DNA of 64,000 nt from Beverwykella pulmonaria. Taxonomy: Eukaryota; Ascomycota; Dothideomycetes; Pleosporales; Melanommataceae. The DNA lies in contig BCHH01000004.1 of assembly GCA_001599595.1 (NCBI GenBank), forward strand, positions 3,020,778-3,084,777, given 5' to 3'. The notes under the pieces were generated by a model, which was not told the origin of the DNA, searched no databases, and was given only the letters and a program-made list of their open reading frames with translations. The translations under genes and the position numbers were made by a program. Position 1 is the first letter of the stretch. Each line of letters begins with the position of its first letter. This document shows, one piece after another, positions 11,206-22,916 of the stretch.

Positions 11206-11814
11206 ATGCGCGGCTCGATTCGACACACTTCGGCTTGGCTTCCCTTCAATCGCCACCAGTACAAATTGGGAGCAACTCAGCCCTCATCTCTCGCAGCCCT
11301 CAGACCTCATCTCCGACTCCATTCTGCGACTCGAACGTGACGGAAGGGGACAGTGGGTCATAGGAGAATACTTCTTTTCACAGCCTCATACATAGGGACG
11401 GCGTTTGCATGGTACAGGAATGGAACGGACGGAGAACTAGGAGCGGGAGCATTCGCTGTCTTGTCTTGCATCTTCCTTGCCCGTGGGCGGGCTGTGATTG
11501 ATTTCCCGGAAATGGAATATAGCATGGATACCTCTGAATATCACATCTTGCCCTCTTCGAAATGTCCGTCCCATACCAAATTGCCCTTCAGAACCGAACA
11601 GAGCATTCGAAACTGCGCATCTGCGCATCCAGTCGTGATTTAAGAACTACGCCCTTAGATGATGCTCTCTCAATTCGAACCCTAATGTCTATATGCTACC
11701 TAATACCTACCGTTACCCGTTACTGCTCGCAATGCTCAATCCGAAAAGAAACCTTGGAAGCAATGGCGACCAACCCCTTTCCCAAGGCATCACTCTCCCC
11801 AGCACCCGCACTCC
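11206..11814. other. convergent 3' region, YSY6 / AP-3 delta
   Basis: About 600 bp between two converging stop codons, expected to hold both 3' UTRs. Nothing further was recognised; small open frames here have no family features. Confidence 0.4.
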
Positions 11815-14800
11815 TCACTCCCCAGGCGTCCCTTCATCCAGCACGACCTGCCTCCTCTTCTTTTTCTTCTTCTTCGGCACACCCACTTCACCCTTCTCCA
11901 CATCCCCAACTCCATCCTCCACCTTCACTTTCTTCTTTTTCTTCTTCTTTGCGACCGCGACCTCCTCCTCTCCCCCTTTCTCCTCTTCCACAGCACCTAT
12001 GTCACCAGCCCCCTCGCCCTCAACATCTACCCTCCTAACCTTCTTCTTCTTCTTCCTAACCACCGTCTGCTCCCCTCTAGCCTCCAACCTCTCACTCGCT
12101 CTTTGCATCTCCAACCTCAACCTCTCCACCTCCTGCAGCGCCTTCTTCATCTCCGCCTCCTCTTGCTCTCTTCTCTCTATTTCAAACTGCGTCATTCTCC
12201 TCCCCTTGCCATCCCCCTCATAGTCGTCCAGACTCAGACTACCTAACCCCGAACTGTCCACCTCAAGGAGACTCTTCTTCGCCTTACCTCGGTCTGGTCT
12301 GGGCGGCACAATATCCGTCCTCTCACTATCCACATCACCAGGGCCTAGCGTCTCATCGCCTATGATCTCAACCCTCCTCACGGCAGCCCGTCGTGGGCTC
12401 CTCGGACTCCTCGCGCGCATAATGTCCTCACCGCGATTCTCCAAATCAAGATCCATGATGGGAATAGCATCTATATCTGCCTCAACATTCCCTACATTCC
12501 CCTCTCTAACAATCCGGCCCAAGGGTGTCGCAGTGCCAGACCCTCGATCGCCTTCAGGGTCGATGTAGAATGGGTCGTCTTTGTAGCGTTCTCTGCGCTC
12601 GGCTTTGCGGCGCGCGATGATGTCTGGGTCTAGATATTCCTCTTCGACTGCATTTTGGTAGCTAGTCGATTCCTTGGTCGGCGCGTCGAGGCGCTCGGCT
12701 GCGGAGACGGAGGGCGCGGGTTCATGGTGGGAGGTGTACGATGTCATGGGCTCTGAATACGCGGCATAGACGTCATCTTCGTCTATCTCGAAGCCTTCGA
12801 GTTCGGCGGCGGCGAGGAGCGTACGGAGATTGGGGTTTATGGGGGTGTCGAGATCGAGGTCTTCTGGAATGGGCACTTTTCGTTGTGCGCCAGGCGCTAC
12901 GGGGTTGAGCTCTGCGCCGGAGAAGAGAGCGGGGATGGCTTGGGTGAGGAGGAGTGGTGGATCCGTGAAGGAATCGTGGGACTCGCCTGTTGCGGTCCCG
13001 GATGCAGCTTCGGCGGCGAGTCGCATGAGCTCAAGGTACTCGACTGCGCGTTCTTGGACCTCAAGACTTGGATGTGTCGAAAGAGGTTCTAAGAAATGTA
13101 GTATTCTGGCCATGAGGAGGGTCATCAGAGTCTTGCGTTCCGGAGTCCATGATACCTGTTCGTTGCCGGACATACTGGCGAAGACTTTTGGAACCGCTTG
13201 GAGATAGACGGCGAGCGTTCTTGATGAGAGATGAAGCGATGCGGGATGCATGAGAGAGGTCAAGACGCCTTCGGGCGATGTGAGGTGGTTTGCATATTCT
13301 CCAACCAGCCATCCGGCGCATTCAAGCACACCCTGACCTCCGTTGCCAGAAGAGGGAAACATTTGGTCTCGCCGGTCGACCAGGACCAGCGATTGCGCTG
13401 CATCGACAGCTTCCGATCGAACGCTCTTGACGCGAACGGCGACATTCTGCAGTTCGCGTCCAATGCCGCGACCCACATCGTCTGGGTAATTCGTGTCCTC
13501 ATCATAGTCCACAGTAGATATAGATTTGGTGGCGGGCGAAACTCGAACAAGTTGGACCAAGACATCGATATACCATTCGAAGTCGGTGATGTTGGCGTAC
13601 GTATCGCGCGAGCACATCTCTAGTATCCTTCGAATGACATTGACCCGATAGTCGTCGGGTAGAGGCGGCGTGTGATTCGACTTTTGTTCATGCGGACGAA
13701 GAGATTCCTCAGCTTCTGAATCGTCGGATTCGCCATAGGGGCTTCCATCTGTCATTTGACCTTGGTCATGAGAAGGGTCATCCGATGAAGAAGCTACAGA
13801 TGCGTTTCGAAGCTGTCGCATCAGACGGCCAACAATGGCGGTGAGGTTCTCGCTATTGACCATGCCTACCACAAGGTCCAGCGCGCGCATCCGTATGGAG
13901 ATGTCAGGGTCATCAATGCACTCGAGAATCACGTCTTGCTGCTGGGATACGAGATGCGGATGGGACCGAACAATCTTCTCGAAAGCAAGCAACGCGACAT
14001 ACTTTACTGCAATTGAATGAGAGTCTGGAATTGTGAATGTTGCAAAGCTTAGCTTACAGTTCGCATCGCCTTCTATCACCATCATACCCCTGAGCTTGCC
14101 GACGCACAGTTTTGCCACCTCTTCGCCATCAGCCGTGCCTTCAACAGCTTCTAGGATTCCGCCTTGAATAATACCGTTGATGCATTCGTACAAAAGTGAC
14201 ATGGCCGAGGTTTCTCTGATGATTTTGGTCAGGGGGGGAAGCAGTTTCTTGATAAGCCTGGGCTCGAGAGGCGTCAGAGTCGCAAACTGCACACATCAGC
14301 CGTGATCATTCCTGAAATCTCGCGAAGCTCACCAATTTGATCAGCTTGATAGCCATCCAGTTGTTCCCACCTTCAACGAGCAGGTCAAAGAGTCTGGGTG
14401 CTAAGGGTAGAAAGTCCTGTGGTCTTCTCCAGCCCAACTCGCAGACTACATTGACAATCGCGGCCGTGACACTCGGGTCTTCGTTCACATCCTGCAGTCT
14501 CTCCTTGATCTTCGGCCACGCAGGCCGTAATGTCTCCGGATACACTAGGGCGAGGCGATAGAGTGTTCCCACCGTCTTTTTCCTGATCGAAGCGTGCGAA
14601 TGTGTCAACCGAGGCAACAAATCCGATAGCAACGAATTCGCCATGCTCGGATTAATGACATGCGGGATCGCGCCAAGCGGCAGACTTATAACCGTGGGCG
14701 TCGGACTCGTAACATCCTTCTTGAGCTGGTTCTCTGCCAGCATGAGCACCTCTGTATCGCGTCTAAAACTCTGGACCGCCGCTAGATATGCCGTGCGCTT

Positions 14801-15089
14801 GTGCCGGTACTTGGGCGAAGACATGACCTCGAGCACGTTGAACGAGGCCCAGGACATGTCGTGGCCGAACATCTCGAGGTACGTCAGCTTCATGAGTGCT
14901 GTTGACTTGAGGTCCATGTCGTTGGTGCGGATCTCCTTGCGGCATTCTTTTATCGAGTCGGCGATGTATTCCTTCTCGGTGCCTTTGTGGGTTCGCAGGC
15001 CCCGGATGAGGTCGTAGAGGGATTTCTCGAACCTAGACATCCCTTAGTGAAAGCTAACTTGAAAGATGCTCCAACGATATGCCTTACAT
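11815..15089 (-). CDS. APL5: AP-3 adaptor complex delta subunit
   Basis: The delta adaptin is the large subunit of AP-3, which carries cargo from Golgi or endosome to the vacuole. The N-terminal adaptin/HEAT region is unmistakable: FEKSLYDLIRGLRTHKG, LEMFGHDMSWASFNVLEVMS, PLGAIPHVINPSMANSLLSD, ELGWRRPQDFLPLAPRLFDL. Exons are 15089-15088, 15032-14333, 14286-14058 and 14006-11815, giving 1,040 aa. The first exon as modelled holds only AT; with the G of exon 2 it makes ATG TTC GAG, the family's usual MFEKSLYDL start. If that intron is not removed, ATG 15040 would give MSRFEKSLYDL instead. About 180 residues before the C-terminus lies a conserved-looking KAERRERYKDDPFYIDPEGD peptide, followed by a Lys/Glu-rich tail with several poly-Lys blocks. 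It is divergent from EMC2. Confidence 0.94.
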
Positions 15090-15453
15090 GTTTGCAACTC
15101 CTCAAGCAGCCTCCCGCAGCCGTTTCCCAGGGTATACGGACGATGGTGGAGGGGTAGATGGGCGGTTGCGTGGGGAGCAAGCGTGCATGATCAAGGCGAG
15201 TCCGATAGCATCAAGATGAAGGCCGTAGAGATCAAGATAGCCAGTTCCCAAAGTATCTCAAGGCTCCCGCGTCGCAGCCCAAGCTTCGTCGAGTGAGTGT
15301 GTGAATTGGATGTTGACGTGCTGATGCGCCCGCCCGCAGTTTCGCCGAACAACCAAATGGAGGAGCCCGGGCCACCGAACCTCAACCTCAGCATTTGGCG
15401 ACATATGCAGCACGTCGTCCCTTCACTCCCTCCACACTCCGACAAAGGTCAAA
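15090..15453. promoter_or_regulatory. divergent promoter region, AP-3 delta / EMC2
   Basis: A 364-bp gap between two divergent start codons, so a shared control region. No defined site was recognised. Confidence 0.4.
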
Positions 15454-16480
15454 ATGTCCCACGCCAACCTCCTCTCTCCACCATCCTCCATCCCTCCGCC
15501 ACTCGCCCTCACCCTCTCCCAAAAAGCGCCCCTGATTCTCTCCACCACCCCAACCTCGAACCTTCCTTGGCCGCTCTCCCTCCTCTTCTCACGCGAAACC
15601 CCCGAATCATGGACCATCCATGAGAACCTATTCCTCTCTTCGTTACGCACAGGCGACGACAAATCCGCACGCCAGATTCTCGACCGGCTAACCACGCGCT
15701 TCGGCGCCGAAAACGAGCGCATCATAGTCCTGCGTGGCATTTACGAAGAAGCGCTCGCAACTACTCCTGCGGAGCTGGAAAAAGTGTTCCAGGGCTACGA
15801 GAAGATCCTGCGCGAGGACCCGACGAATATTGGCGTGCGGAAGCGGCGTGTCGCCATATTGAAGAGTCAGGGGAGGAATGCGGACGCGATTACGGCGTTG
15901 ACCGTGCTGCTGGAGAATAGCCCTACCGATATAGAAGCGTGGGCAGAACTGAGCGAGTTGTATGCTGGGCAGGGGCTTTGGGCGCAGGCGATATTTTGTA
16001 TCGAGGAGGTGCTGCTGGTGCTGCCGAATGCGTGGAGTGTATGCACCCTCCACCCCCCTTATAAACACGGCCAAATGCTAATCAGATATGAAAAAGGCAC
16101 ATGCTCAACTCGCAACCCTCCACTACCTCACCACCCCCTCTAATATCTCCTCCATGTCCCTTGCCTTACGCTACTTCTGCCGCGCCATCGAACTCAATGA
16201 TACCTATCTACGTGGGTACTACGGGCTCAAACTCACATGCCAAAGGATCATCCCTCTACTCTCGGATACCACTTCTTCAAAACGCAGCAATGACGAAGAA
16301 GAGGCCGGCCCGCCGCCAAAACTCCAGACAGTGAAGAAGCTCGAGGAGCTCGCGACAAGCAAGCTGGCCGAGATCGTGAGGCAGTATGGCAGCGGGAAGA
16401 AGGGGTGGTCGGGGTTGGATGAGGCCGAGGTCATTGCTGCGAGGGCGCTGTTGGATCGGGATGGGAGGACGGAGCGGTAG
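15454..16480 (+). CDS. EMC2: EMC2, ER membrane protein complex subunit 2 (TPR protein)
   Basis: EMC2 is the cytosolic TPR scaffold of the ER membrane protein complex, which inserts tail-anchored and multipass proteins. Two exons (15454-16036 and 16086-16480) join in phase (A^AT) to give 325 aa, close to the family's about 300. TPR-type helices include GAENERIIVLRGIYEEALAT, VFQGYEKILREDPTNIGVRK, RRVAILKSQGRNADAITALT and WAELSELYAGQGLWAQAIFC. After the intron come LRYFCRAIELNDTYLRGYYG and LKLTCQRI. The donor was placed at GTGTATG rather than the adjacent GTATGC because the latter would hit a stop. The N-terminal 40 residues are Pro/Ser-rich and variable. Confidence 0.9.
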
Positions 16481-18173
16481 ATGGCATCTATCGTTTGATT
16501 GATGAAGGTGGTAAGAACAGATGGTGTTTGGAGTATTGCGGTGAATACTACGTTGACATGGGTTATATATTCAGCGACCTGAGATAGATACCAAGGATCG
16601 GTTTCGAGCTATGCCACTTGCTCACTTAATGGAATGCGCCGGTGAATTGAAAGGCAGCTTGAACTAAGATGCCTAACTCTTGCTATCGAGCGTTTCTACG
16701 CTCTGGCTTGGCAGTAAGGCATTTCCCCTTAAGCAAGGCCTGGACTAGAAATTGGCCAAAGCAATACGTAAAAGCACATTGACATCTCCCCTCTCCTCTC
16801 CCTTCTTCCATCCCCCTCCTTCTCCTTCTACATCCCCCGGACAGAGGCTGCGTGTAGACTCATGCATGAATCAAACCCCTTGAAGATAGTAAATAGGGAG
16901 GCAGGTAGGTAAGCAAATAAAAGTCCGAGCCGGTACCGTCCTAAGGTGAAGCAAATAAGGATCCAAAGCTGGAAGCAGACCTACGTATATCATCATACAC
17001 ATGGACGATAGATTGCTAGTTTCACCAAGCTCTGAACTTGGGCTATTCAAGATTACGTACGATAAGAGCTAAAAAACTAAAAAGTAGAGCAAAATAGAAG
17101 AAGCCTCGGCCTATACCATCTCAGCAAATCTGTGTCCCCATCCCGTCCCGTCCTGTCCCGTCCATGCTATCCTTGTATCTATCCTTATTGCTTCACTCGT
17201 TGTGCATGTTCTAACGAGACTCCATTTGATGCCAATGAAAAAATAATAGTCCAAGTATATCCAAGAGAAGAAGAGAGGAAGAGAACCACATTATAATTAC
17301 AAGAACTTATCGTCAACCACCTGGCCCAAAGTAAAAGGCCTCTATTTCGGTTTCCAGCTCCGGTTCCTCCTAGCCTAATCTTGCAATTCCCACTCCAATG
17401 TGAGAGGAAGAAACTGAGACCACAAATGATATCAAGGCGACTTCCCAACTCATAAAATTAGGTTGGGGGAAAAAGCTCAAGATGCCAGAAAACCTTAGAC
17501 GACATATGCATGGAACTTCGGAGGTGAGAATCTCCTCTAAAGTCTCGACCCCTCTTCTCTGTTATCCTCCCCGTCATCCGCCATTAAGATATGATGCTCC
17601 CCTTGTAGGGCCCGTGAATCCGTCTCTGAGAATCGAGTCCGAGTTCGCGTCTGAGTCCGAGTCACGGTCGAAAAGAGAGAATATGCTAATAGAAAAACCC
17701 TCGAAATCCAAATCTCAGTCAAAAAGAGAGGATGCAGAAGGGAAATCCAGGGAAGAGAGTGGCTCCACGCATAAAAACAAATGTAATAAGGATGGTCGCC
17801 AGATTTTTTCAAAAACGCCGATCCAGAAATGCAGTTATCCAGCCAATTCGATCAAGCCAAGAAAAGAGCCGACTGCTCAAATTTCGAAATAGTCCTTTAC
17901 ATCCATCAAGTATTGAAGCCTTTTCGGGCAAATATGTCCTCCATTCTCATCGCGTTGTGGACTCCAACCACGATGTCTAGTCCTATCAAGGTATTTGCTG
18001 CCATCAAAACGCTCGCTCCCATCGAGTTTTGCACTCTCGATGAATCGTCCCCCATATCGACCTTTTTAGTGGTTTGCTACGATCAAGATTCGGTCCTTGG
18101 AAATAGTACGCAACTTGGCTGCCGGCTCGTCCAAACTTGTTCCTAGGCCCCCAAAAGAAATTATTCATAAATT
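16481..18173. other. convergent intergenic region
   Basis: Nearly 1.7 kb between the stop codons of EMC2 and the Met/Gln-rich protein. It should hold both 3' UTRs. The frame 17482-17892 (plus) is Ser/Lys/Arg-rich and carries no recognisable motif. No RNA gene was seen. Confidence 0.4.
17141..17163. repeat. imperfect TCCCG pentanucleotide repeat
   Basis: Four to five TCCCG/TCCTG units in tandem within the convergent intergenic region. It is probably a simple sequence repeat. Confidence 0.7.
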
Positions 18174-20978
18174 TCAATAGTTATCGACAGCGCATGCTAA
18201 ATCTTGCAAGCCATTGCCGTTTTCATTTTTACTCTTGCCAAGAAACTTACTTTTCCGAGCAGACAGCTTGCTCCAATCCTCTTCGTCGTCCTCTTGAACT
18301 ATGATTTGGGGGCTCTTATTCTTCAAAATGCCTTTAGTCTTATTGGGGGTTTGCGCAGCACCACTCGAGGCCTGGAGTGTCATGGAGCTGACATTGGACG
18401 CAGTGTCATGAACACCCGTAGCAACGGGTCGGTACCTAGCAGAAAGTCCAATGTTAGATCGTTCGCTTGGGGCAATGGACGCGGTGTACCCATTGTTGGG
18501 TGGCGCTAATCCGGGCATTTGGAAGCCCCCTTGCTGCAGCACGCCAAATTGACTCGAGGTCGAGAATGGTCGCGGTTGCTGCTGCGACATCATCGACATA
18601 GGACGTTGTTGGGCGCCATTGGCAAAGTTCATGTAGTTGCCTTGGCCGAAAATCCCATTCTGAAACCCTTGGTTGGGCTGTATCATAGACATGCGCGGAT
18701 CCTGCATTTGCGGTTGTTGATTGTACATTTGCTGCATCTGTTGGATCTGCATTTGCTGCGCCATGACCATCTGCTGCATCTGCATTAGCTCCGTCTGAGG
18801 CTGCATAGGGTAGGCCATTTGGTTCATGCCCATCATTGGCAGTTGCTGGCCACCCATCATGCCCATCATCGGCGTGCCATTCATTCCTGGCATTCCCTGC
18901 ATTGGCATTCGTGTTGAATTCATCGATTGATTCATGCCATTCATTTGGTTACCGAGGGCTCCAGTAAACGGTCCACCTTGCAGGGAATTCTTGCTAGATG
19001 CGCCTCCGGTATATTTAGGCTTCGCCATTTCGGTCATGTGAATCTGTTCGACTAAGGATGGCGGCGTGTTTGGCTCGTGATAGGGCATAGTAGGTTCACC
19101 ATAGACGGATGCAGGGCCCCGGCTGAATCCCATCGACTCGCGGTTCATTGGTCTAACGAGGCCACCTCCGATAACGGACGAATATGGATCCTCGGGAAGG
19201 CCTCGAGCGAAGGGTGGTCGGTATGTAGAAGCGCGATTACCCATTGGGCCAGCGGATGAAGGTCGATCGGGAAGGCCCGAGGGAGTCGTCCTGAAGTATG
19301 ACGGAGCGGCATTGGGCGGTTGGGTGGGTTGGCGAGTCGAGCTAGGAAAGCCATGAGCAGCGAGAACACCAAGAGGGATATCCTCATCCGACCACTCATC
19401 TGCTTGCAAAGACACCTCCGATGGGAACCCCATGGATTGTATCCGCTGGCTAGGATCAGCTGGGGTGGTTGTTGCACGTTGGAGGTGGATCCGAGCTATC
19501 TGCTGCTGCTGCGCGACCCGCCTCGCCTGCTCTTCCTTCTGTCGCCGCTCGATAAGCTCGTCTTCATCTTCATAGTCGTCCTCCTCCTCCTCCTCTGAGC
19601 TATCCTCGACGGGCTGCGACATTTGCTTCTCTTGATGTGCCCGAAATTCTGCTTGCGTCATTGTACGAGGCTGGCCAGGGCGGACAGGGGCAGACTCGTT
19701 GACCACTGGAAGCGTCGGCTTTGGGGCGGCCGCAGCCCTAGGTTTCGGTGCTACAAAAAGGTCCTCATCATCCTCATCGTCGGCAACGTGAGAGGGTGCA
19801 TCGTGTAAATTCGCCTTTGGAGTGGTATTGTTCGATGTGGACCTTGAGGAGAGAGGTGTTTGCAAAGAGGCGGTTGAAGAGGTCGAAACGGACTGTGGGT
19901 CGTTTTTGTGCACAGATTTATGGGCCATGAATGACTGCCGAACGACCCGTGCGTCGCGATCTTCGAAATCCTCTCCGTTTAATTCCGGGCTGTTGGAAGC
20001 AATGGGTGCATACTTGGAGGCGTACTTGTGTACAGGGACTGGTGGCGGAGGCGGGGAATCATTCTTGTCGGAGCGGGGAGACATAAGGTTGTCATCGGAA
20101 CCCCGGCTATCCCAGGACTGAAGGGGCGCCTCAACGTCCAGCTTTCGGTCAATCTTAATCGGCTCTGGCTGAAATGCACGTTTTCCGGAAAGCAATGAGC
20201 GGCCCGCAGACTCTTTTGTGAAGTCTGGAGAAGCTTTCCTGTCTAGTCCGCTGAACATGTCATCGAAACCTCCGCCGAAGTTGAGATCCGCGTCGAGCTT
20301 TGGAGGGATGGCTGTACTCGCATAGCTCGATGTTGTGAGAGCACGCGTCCGGCCGTTGCTCTGAATTGACGATATCGGCTCGTCGTGAAGGTCGTAAGCA
20401 CTCGTTGATTTGGTTGGTGGCGGCACTGTCGGGAGCTGCTTCCTGACGCTGCCCATAGTCAGCGAACCTGGGGAGCTACCATACTGCTGGACGTGCGGGC
20501 GTGGAGGAAGTCCTGAGAACATGCTATCCGTCGGGTCGGTATCCGCAGATGAGGGAAGGGTAGATGTCGAGCCGTACTGGCCGTTGTGATAAGGGCGCGG
20601 AGACGAATGCGTTCCGCTGCTGGATTTGCTGTCACTAGTACATAACTTAGTCAGGGCTGCAGTGTCGTTGTCAGCATTGATAACATACCGCTTCGAGGAC
20701 GAAGGTGACTCCTCATCATAAGAATGGTTCCGGCTTTTATTGCCAGCGCCACCAAAGCCGCTGAATCTGGGAAATTTTGACGAAGATTTCTCCTGTGCCT
20801 TCTTGATCTCCTTCTCCTGCTTGGCCCGTTGCACTTCGGTTTGAGTTAAGACGCGGAAGCCGCCCGAATCCCCAGCAGGAGCTGGCTCAGGGGTCAGATG
20901 CAACTCTGCGCCTTCAAATGTGTTCACCGAAGATTTTCGACGTCCCGTAAAGAGACCTAGCCCACTAGGCTTGCCCAT
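18174..20978 (-). CDS. large disordered protein with Met/Gln-rich segment, function unknown
   Basis: Predicted 916 aa from exons 20978-20689 and 20634-18174; the intron (GTATGT...CTAAG...TACTAG) joins SSSKR to DSKSSS in phase. The N-terminus GKPSGLGLFTGRRKSS and the segment FRVLTQTEVQRAKQEKEIKK look like short conserved islands; most of the rest is Ser/Pro-rich and disordered. An acidic stretch (DSSEEEEEDDYEDEDELIER) runs into an Arg/Gln helix near residues 470-500. Residues about 650-745 are dominated by Met, Gln, Gly and Asn, a prion-like composition. The C-terminus is basic (SARKSKFLGKSKNENGNG). I know of no enzymatic domain here. It may be a Pezizomycotina-specific scaffold or RNA-granule protein, but composition is the only basis for that. 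Confidence 0.82.
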   Translation of the reverse strand: MGKPSGLGLFTGRRKSSVNTFEGAELHLTPEPAPAGDSGGFRVLTQTEVQRAKQEKEIKKAQEKSSSKFPRFSGFGGAGNKSRNHSYDEESPSSSKRYVINADNDTAALTKLCTSDSKSSSGTHSSPRPYHNGQYGSTSTLPSSADTDPTDSMFSGLPPRPHVQQYGSSPGSLTMGSVRKQLPTVPPPTKSTSAYDLHDEPISSIQSNGRTRALTTSSYASTAIPPKLDADLNFGGGFDDMFSGLDRKASPDFTKESAGRSLLSGKRAFQPEPIKIDRKLDVEAPLQSWDSRGSDDNLMSPRSDKNDSPPPPPVPVHKYASKYAPIASNSPELNGEDFEDRDARVVRQSFMAHKSVHKNDPQSVSTSSTASLQTPLSSRSTSNNTTPKANLHDAPSHVADDEDDEDLFVAPKPRAAAAPKPTLPVVNESAPVRPGQPRTMTQAEFRAHQEKQMSQPVEDSSEEEEEDDYEDEDELIERRQKEEQARRVAQQQQIARIHLQRATTTPADPSQRIQSMGFPSEVSLQADEWSDEDIPLGVLAAHGFPSSTRQPTQPPNAAPSYFRTTPSGLPDRPSSAGPMGNRASTYRPPFARGLPEDPYSSVIGGGLVRPMNRESMGFSRGPASVYGEPTMPYHEPNTPPSLVEQIHMTEMAKPKYTGGASSKNSLQGGPFTGALGNQMNGMNQSMNSTRMPMQGMPGMNGTPMMGMMGGQQLPMMGMNQMAYPMQPQTELMQMQQMVMAQQMQIQQMQQMYNQQPQMQDPRMSMIQPNQGFQNGIFGQGNYMNFANGAQQRPMSMMSQQQPRPFSTSSQFGVLQQGGFQMPGLAPPNNGYTASIAPSERSNIGLSARYRPVATGVHDTASNVSSMTLQASSGAAQTPNKTKGILKNKSPQIIVQEDDEEDWSKLSARKSKFLGKSKNENGNGLQDLACAVDNY

Positions 20979-22916
20979 GCTCTCGGTGATTGTATATGAG
21001 CACCACGATGCTGTGCCGTCTGCTTCTCGCCCAAAGACTTGAGCGCCTTATGAGGAGGTGGATGTGACTTTCATGCAGCACGGATGTTACAATACGCAAT
21101 GCTCGTGGGAATATCGATGATTGTCCTGTCTCGTGCGGAGCAGGTGAGGTCAAGACGTGGATACGGAAGGAGCCACTGTGAAGTGAATGGCGTCAATTAG
21201 CAAAAGTTCACAGATAATCAGGGTAGAACGTCGGCGGTGCTGGCAGGCGCAAGCGGGAGAGTACGTAGGGGCAGGAGGTGAGGGCGTAGTGGGCTTGACG
21301 TGAGAGATATTTGGTGTTGCGGCAGGTCAGCGTCAGGCCTTCGACTCGGCGGCCGGCAGGCGTTGTGTACGCCGCGCTTGGGATCTCACGACTTCTGTCC
21401 GCAACGTCGGGAGCTCGTCTAGGGCAATTGCAGATCCCAGAGCGCCTTGGTCGGCACACGCTGCAACGCGTCCCCGAAGAGTCGAAGGAGAGTTGTCCGG
21501 ATTTTCCGTTCCCGGCGTCCTGGGTGGTGCGGTAGGGGTGGTGGGGAGCAGCGACTTACCAGGCACAAGATGCAGGTGGCAGCTACGGCGTAGTGTACCA
21601 GCGAGCGTGTGGTAGCGGTTGGTAGGCGGGTGCGTGTGGTGGGCGTGGTGGGTGAGAGCGGAGAAGAGGGTGTCGTTGCAGCGGCGGCGGAGGGAGTGAG
21701 GAGAAGAAGTTGTTGAGCACGGCCGAAAAGTTGATGCTCGTGGGATGGAAAAGGGAGCTTGCCGGCGCGCGATGGTGTTCCTCGCCAATGCCCGCTTGCA
21801 AGAGATCTGCCGACGCAATAATTATCAAGGCCTGTTTAGTGGCTACAGAAGCGGTCGAGGGCAGGGAGCGGACCGAGCAGTATCTATGTTGCTGCTCGCC
21901 ACCGTGGGAGGGGGGCGAGGCTGTTGCTATGCTGCACCGTCTAAGGCAATATAGGAGGTGCAGAATGATCTGGCGGCGTGTTTTTCTACGCATGCAGCAC
22001 CTGTTCCCGCCTCGGTGCTGCTAGCAACGGACAGACAGCTGCAATGGGCCTTGGCCTTGGCTTTTGGGTCTGGTAGGCTGTCTGGTTGTGGTCATGTCAG
22101 CAGCTTCGGAGCCGCCACCCATGCTGAGCCATGGTGCCCCCCGGTCCAGGGTGACGGCGCCCCTAAACATAGACGACGAGAGCCTTCCGTCTCGTCCAGG
22201 AACCGCGCGCTGCGACAAGAATAACTTGCTTAGGCAGGCCCGCATCTCACGACTTTGGTGTGGCTCGCGGTCTCCAGACTGCGTGAGCCACCACGGCTGC
22301 GCCTTCACGCTGGAGCATTCCATCTCCGACGGTTTTAGGGCTTCCATGTCAAGCAGCGACACCGCAACTCTCTCGGGCAGACACAACAGATGAGGGAGGC
22401 CGGAGCAGGTCCGGCAGCGGAGGCGATCATGATGACAGCGGGTCCCCTAGAATTTGCATCCTCTCGTAGGCCTGCCTCAGGGGCACAATACAGGAATTGC
22501 CATGCGTGCTCGCATGAGTGGCCATAAACTAGCCAGAAAATTAGGGCATTACGCTTGCAATATACAGTATGTACTGCAAGGCCGAGCTTGCGCAGCGCCA
22601 AGGGGCAAACAATTGCTTTCCTCGAGGCCATTTCTCAATCCAGACGGTGCCAGCCGGATATACTTGCGCGCCCCTGCGAGATGGGAGGGGGAGATCTTTG
22701 TTCGTGCGATGTGGCGTTCCGCCCAGCCTTTCGGTAACCCTCCCACCCAACCGATCGATGCAGCATCAGAGCCGCTCCAGTTTCGTCATCGCGAGCCTCT
22801 GCAACGACATATGGCAGGAAACGAACCTGGGCAAGGCATCTTAAGTCCGCTAACATCTCACGACCACCTCCAGCCCCTCAAGAAAGCCACAGGTCGTGGA
22901 TTCTACACGTCTTAGC
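20979..22916. other. long 5' flank without a supported gene
   Basis: Upstream of the Met/Gln-rich protein. Frames such as 21333-21818 (minus) and 22454-22915 (plus) have biased compositions and no family motif. The first few hundred bases probably include the 5' UTR and promoter of the minus-strand gene. Confidence 0.4.
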
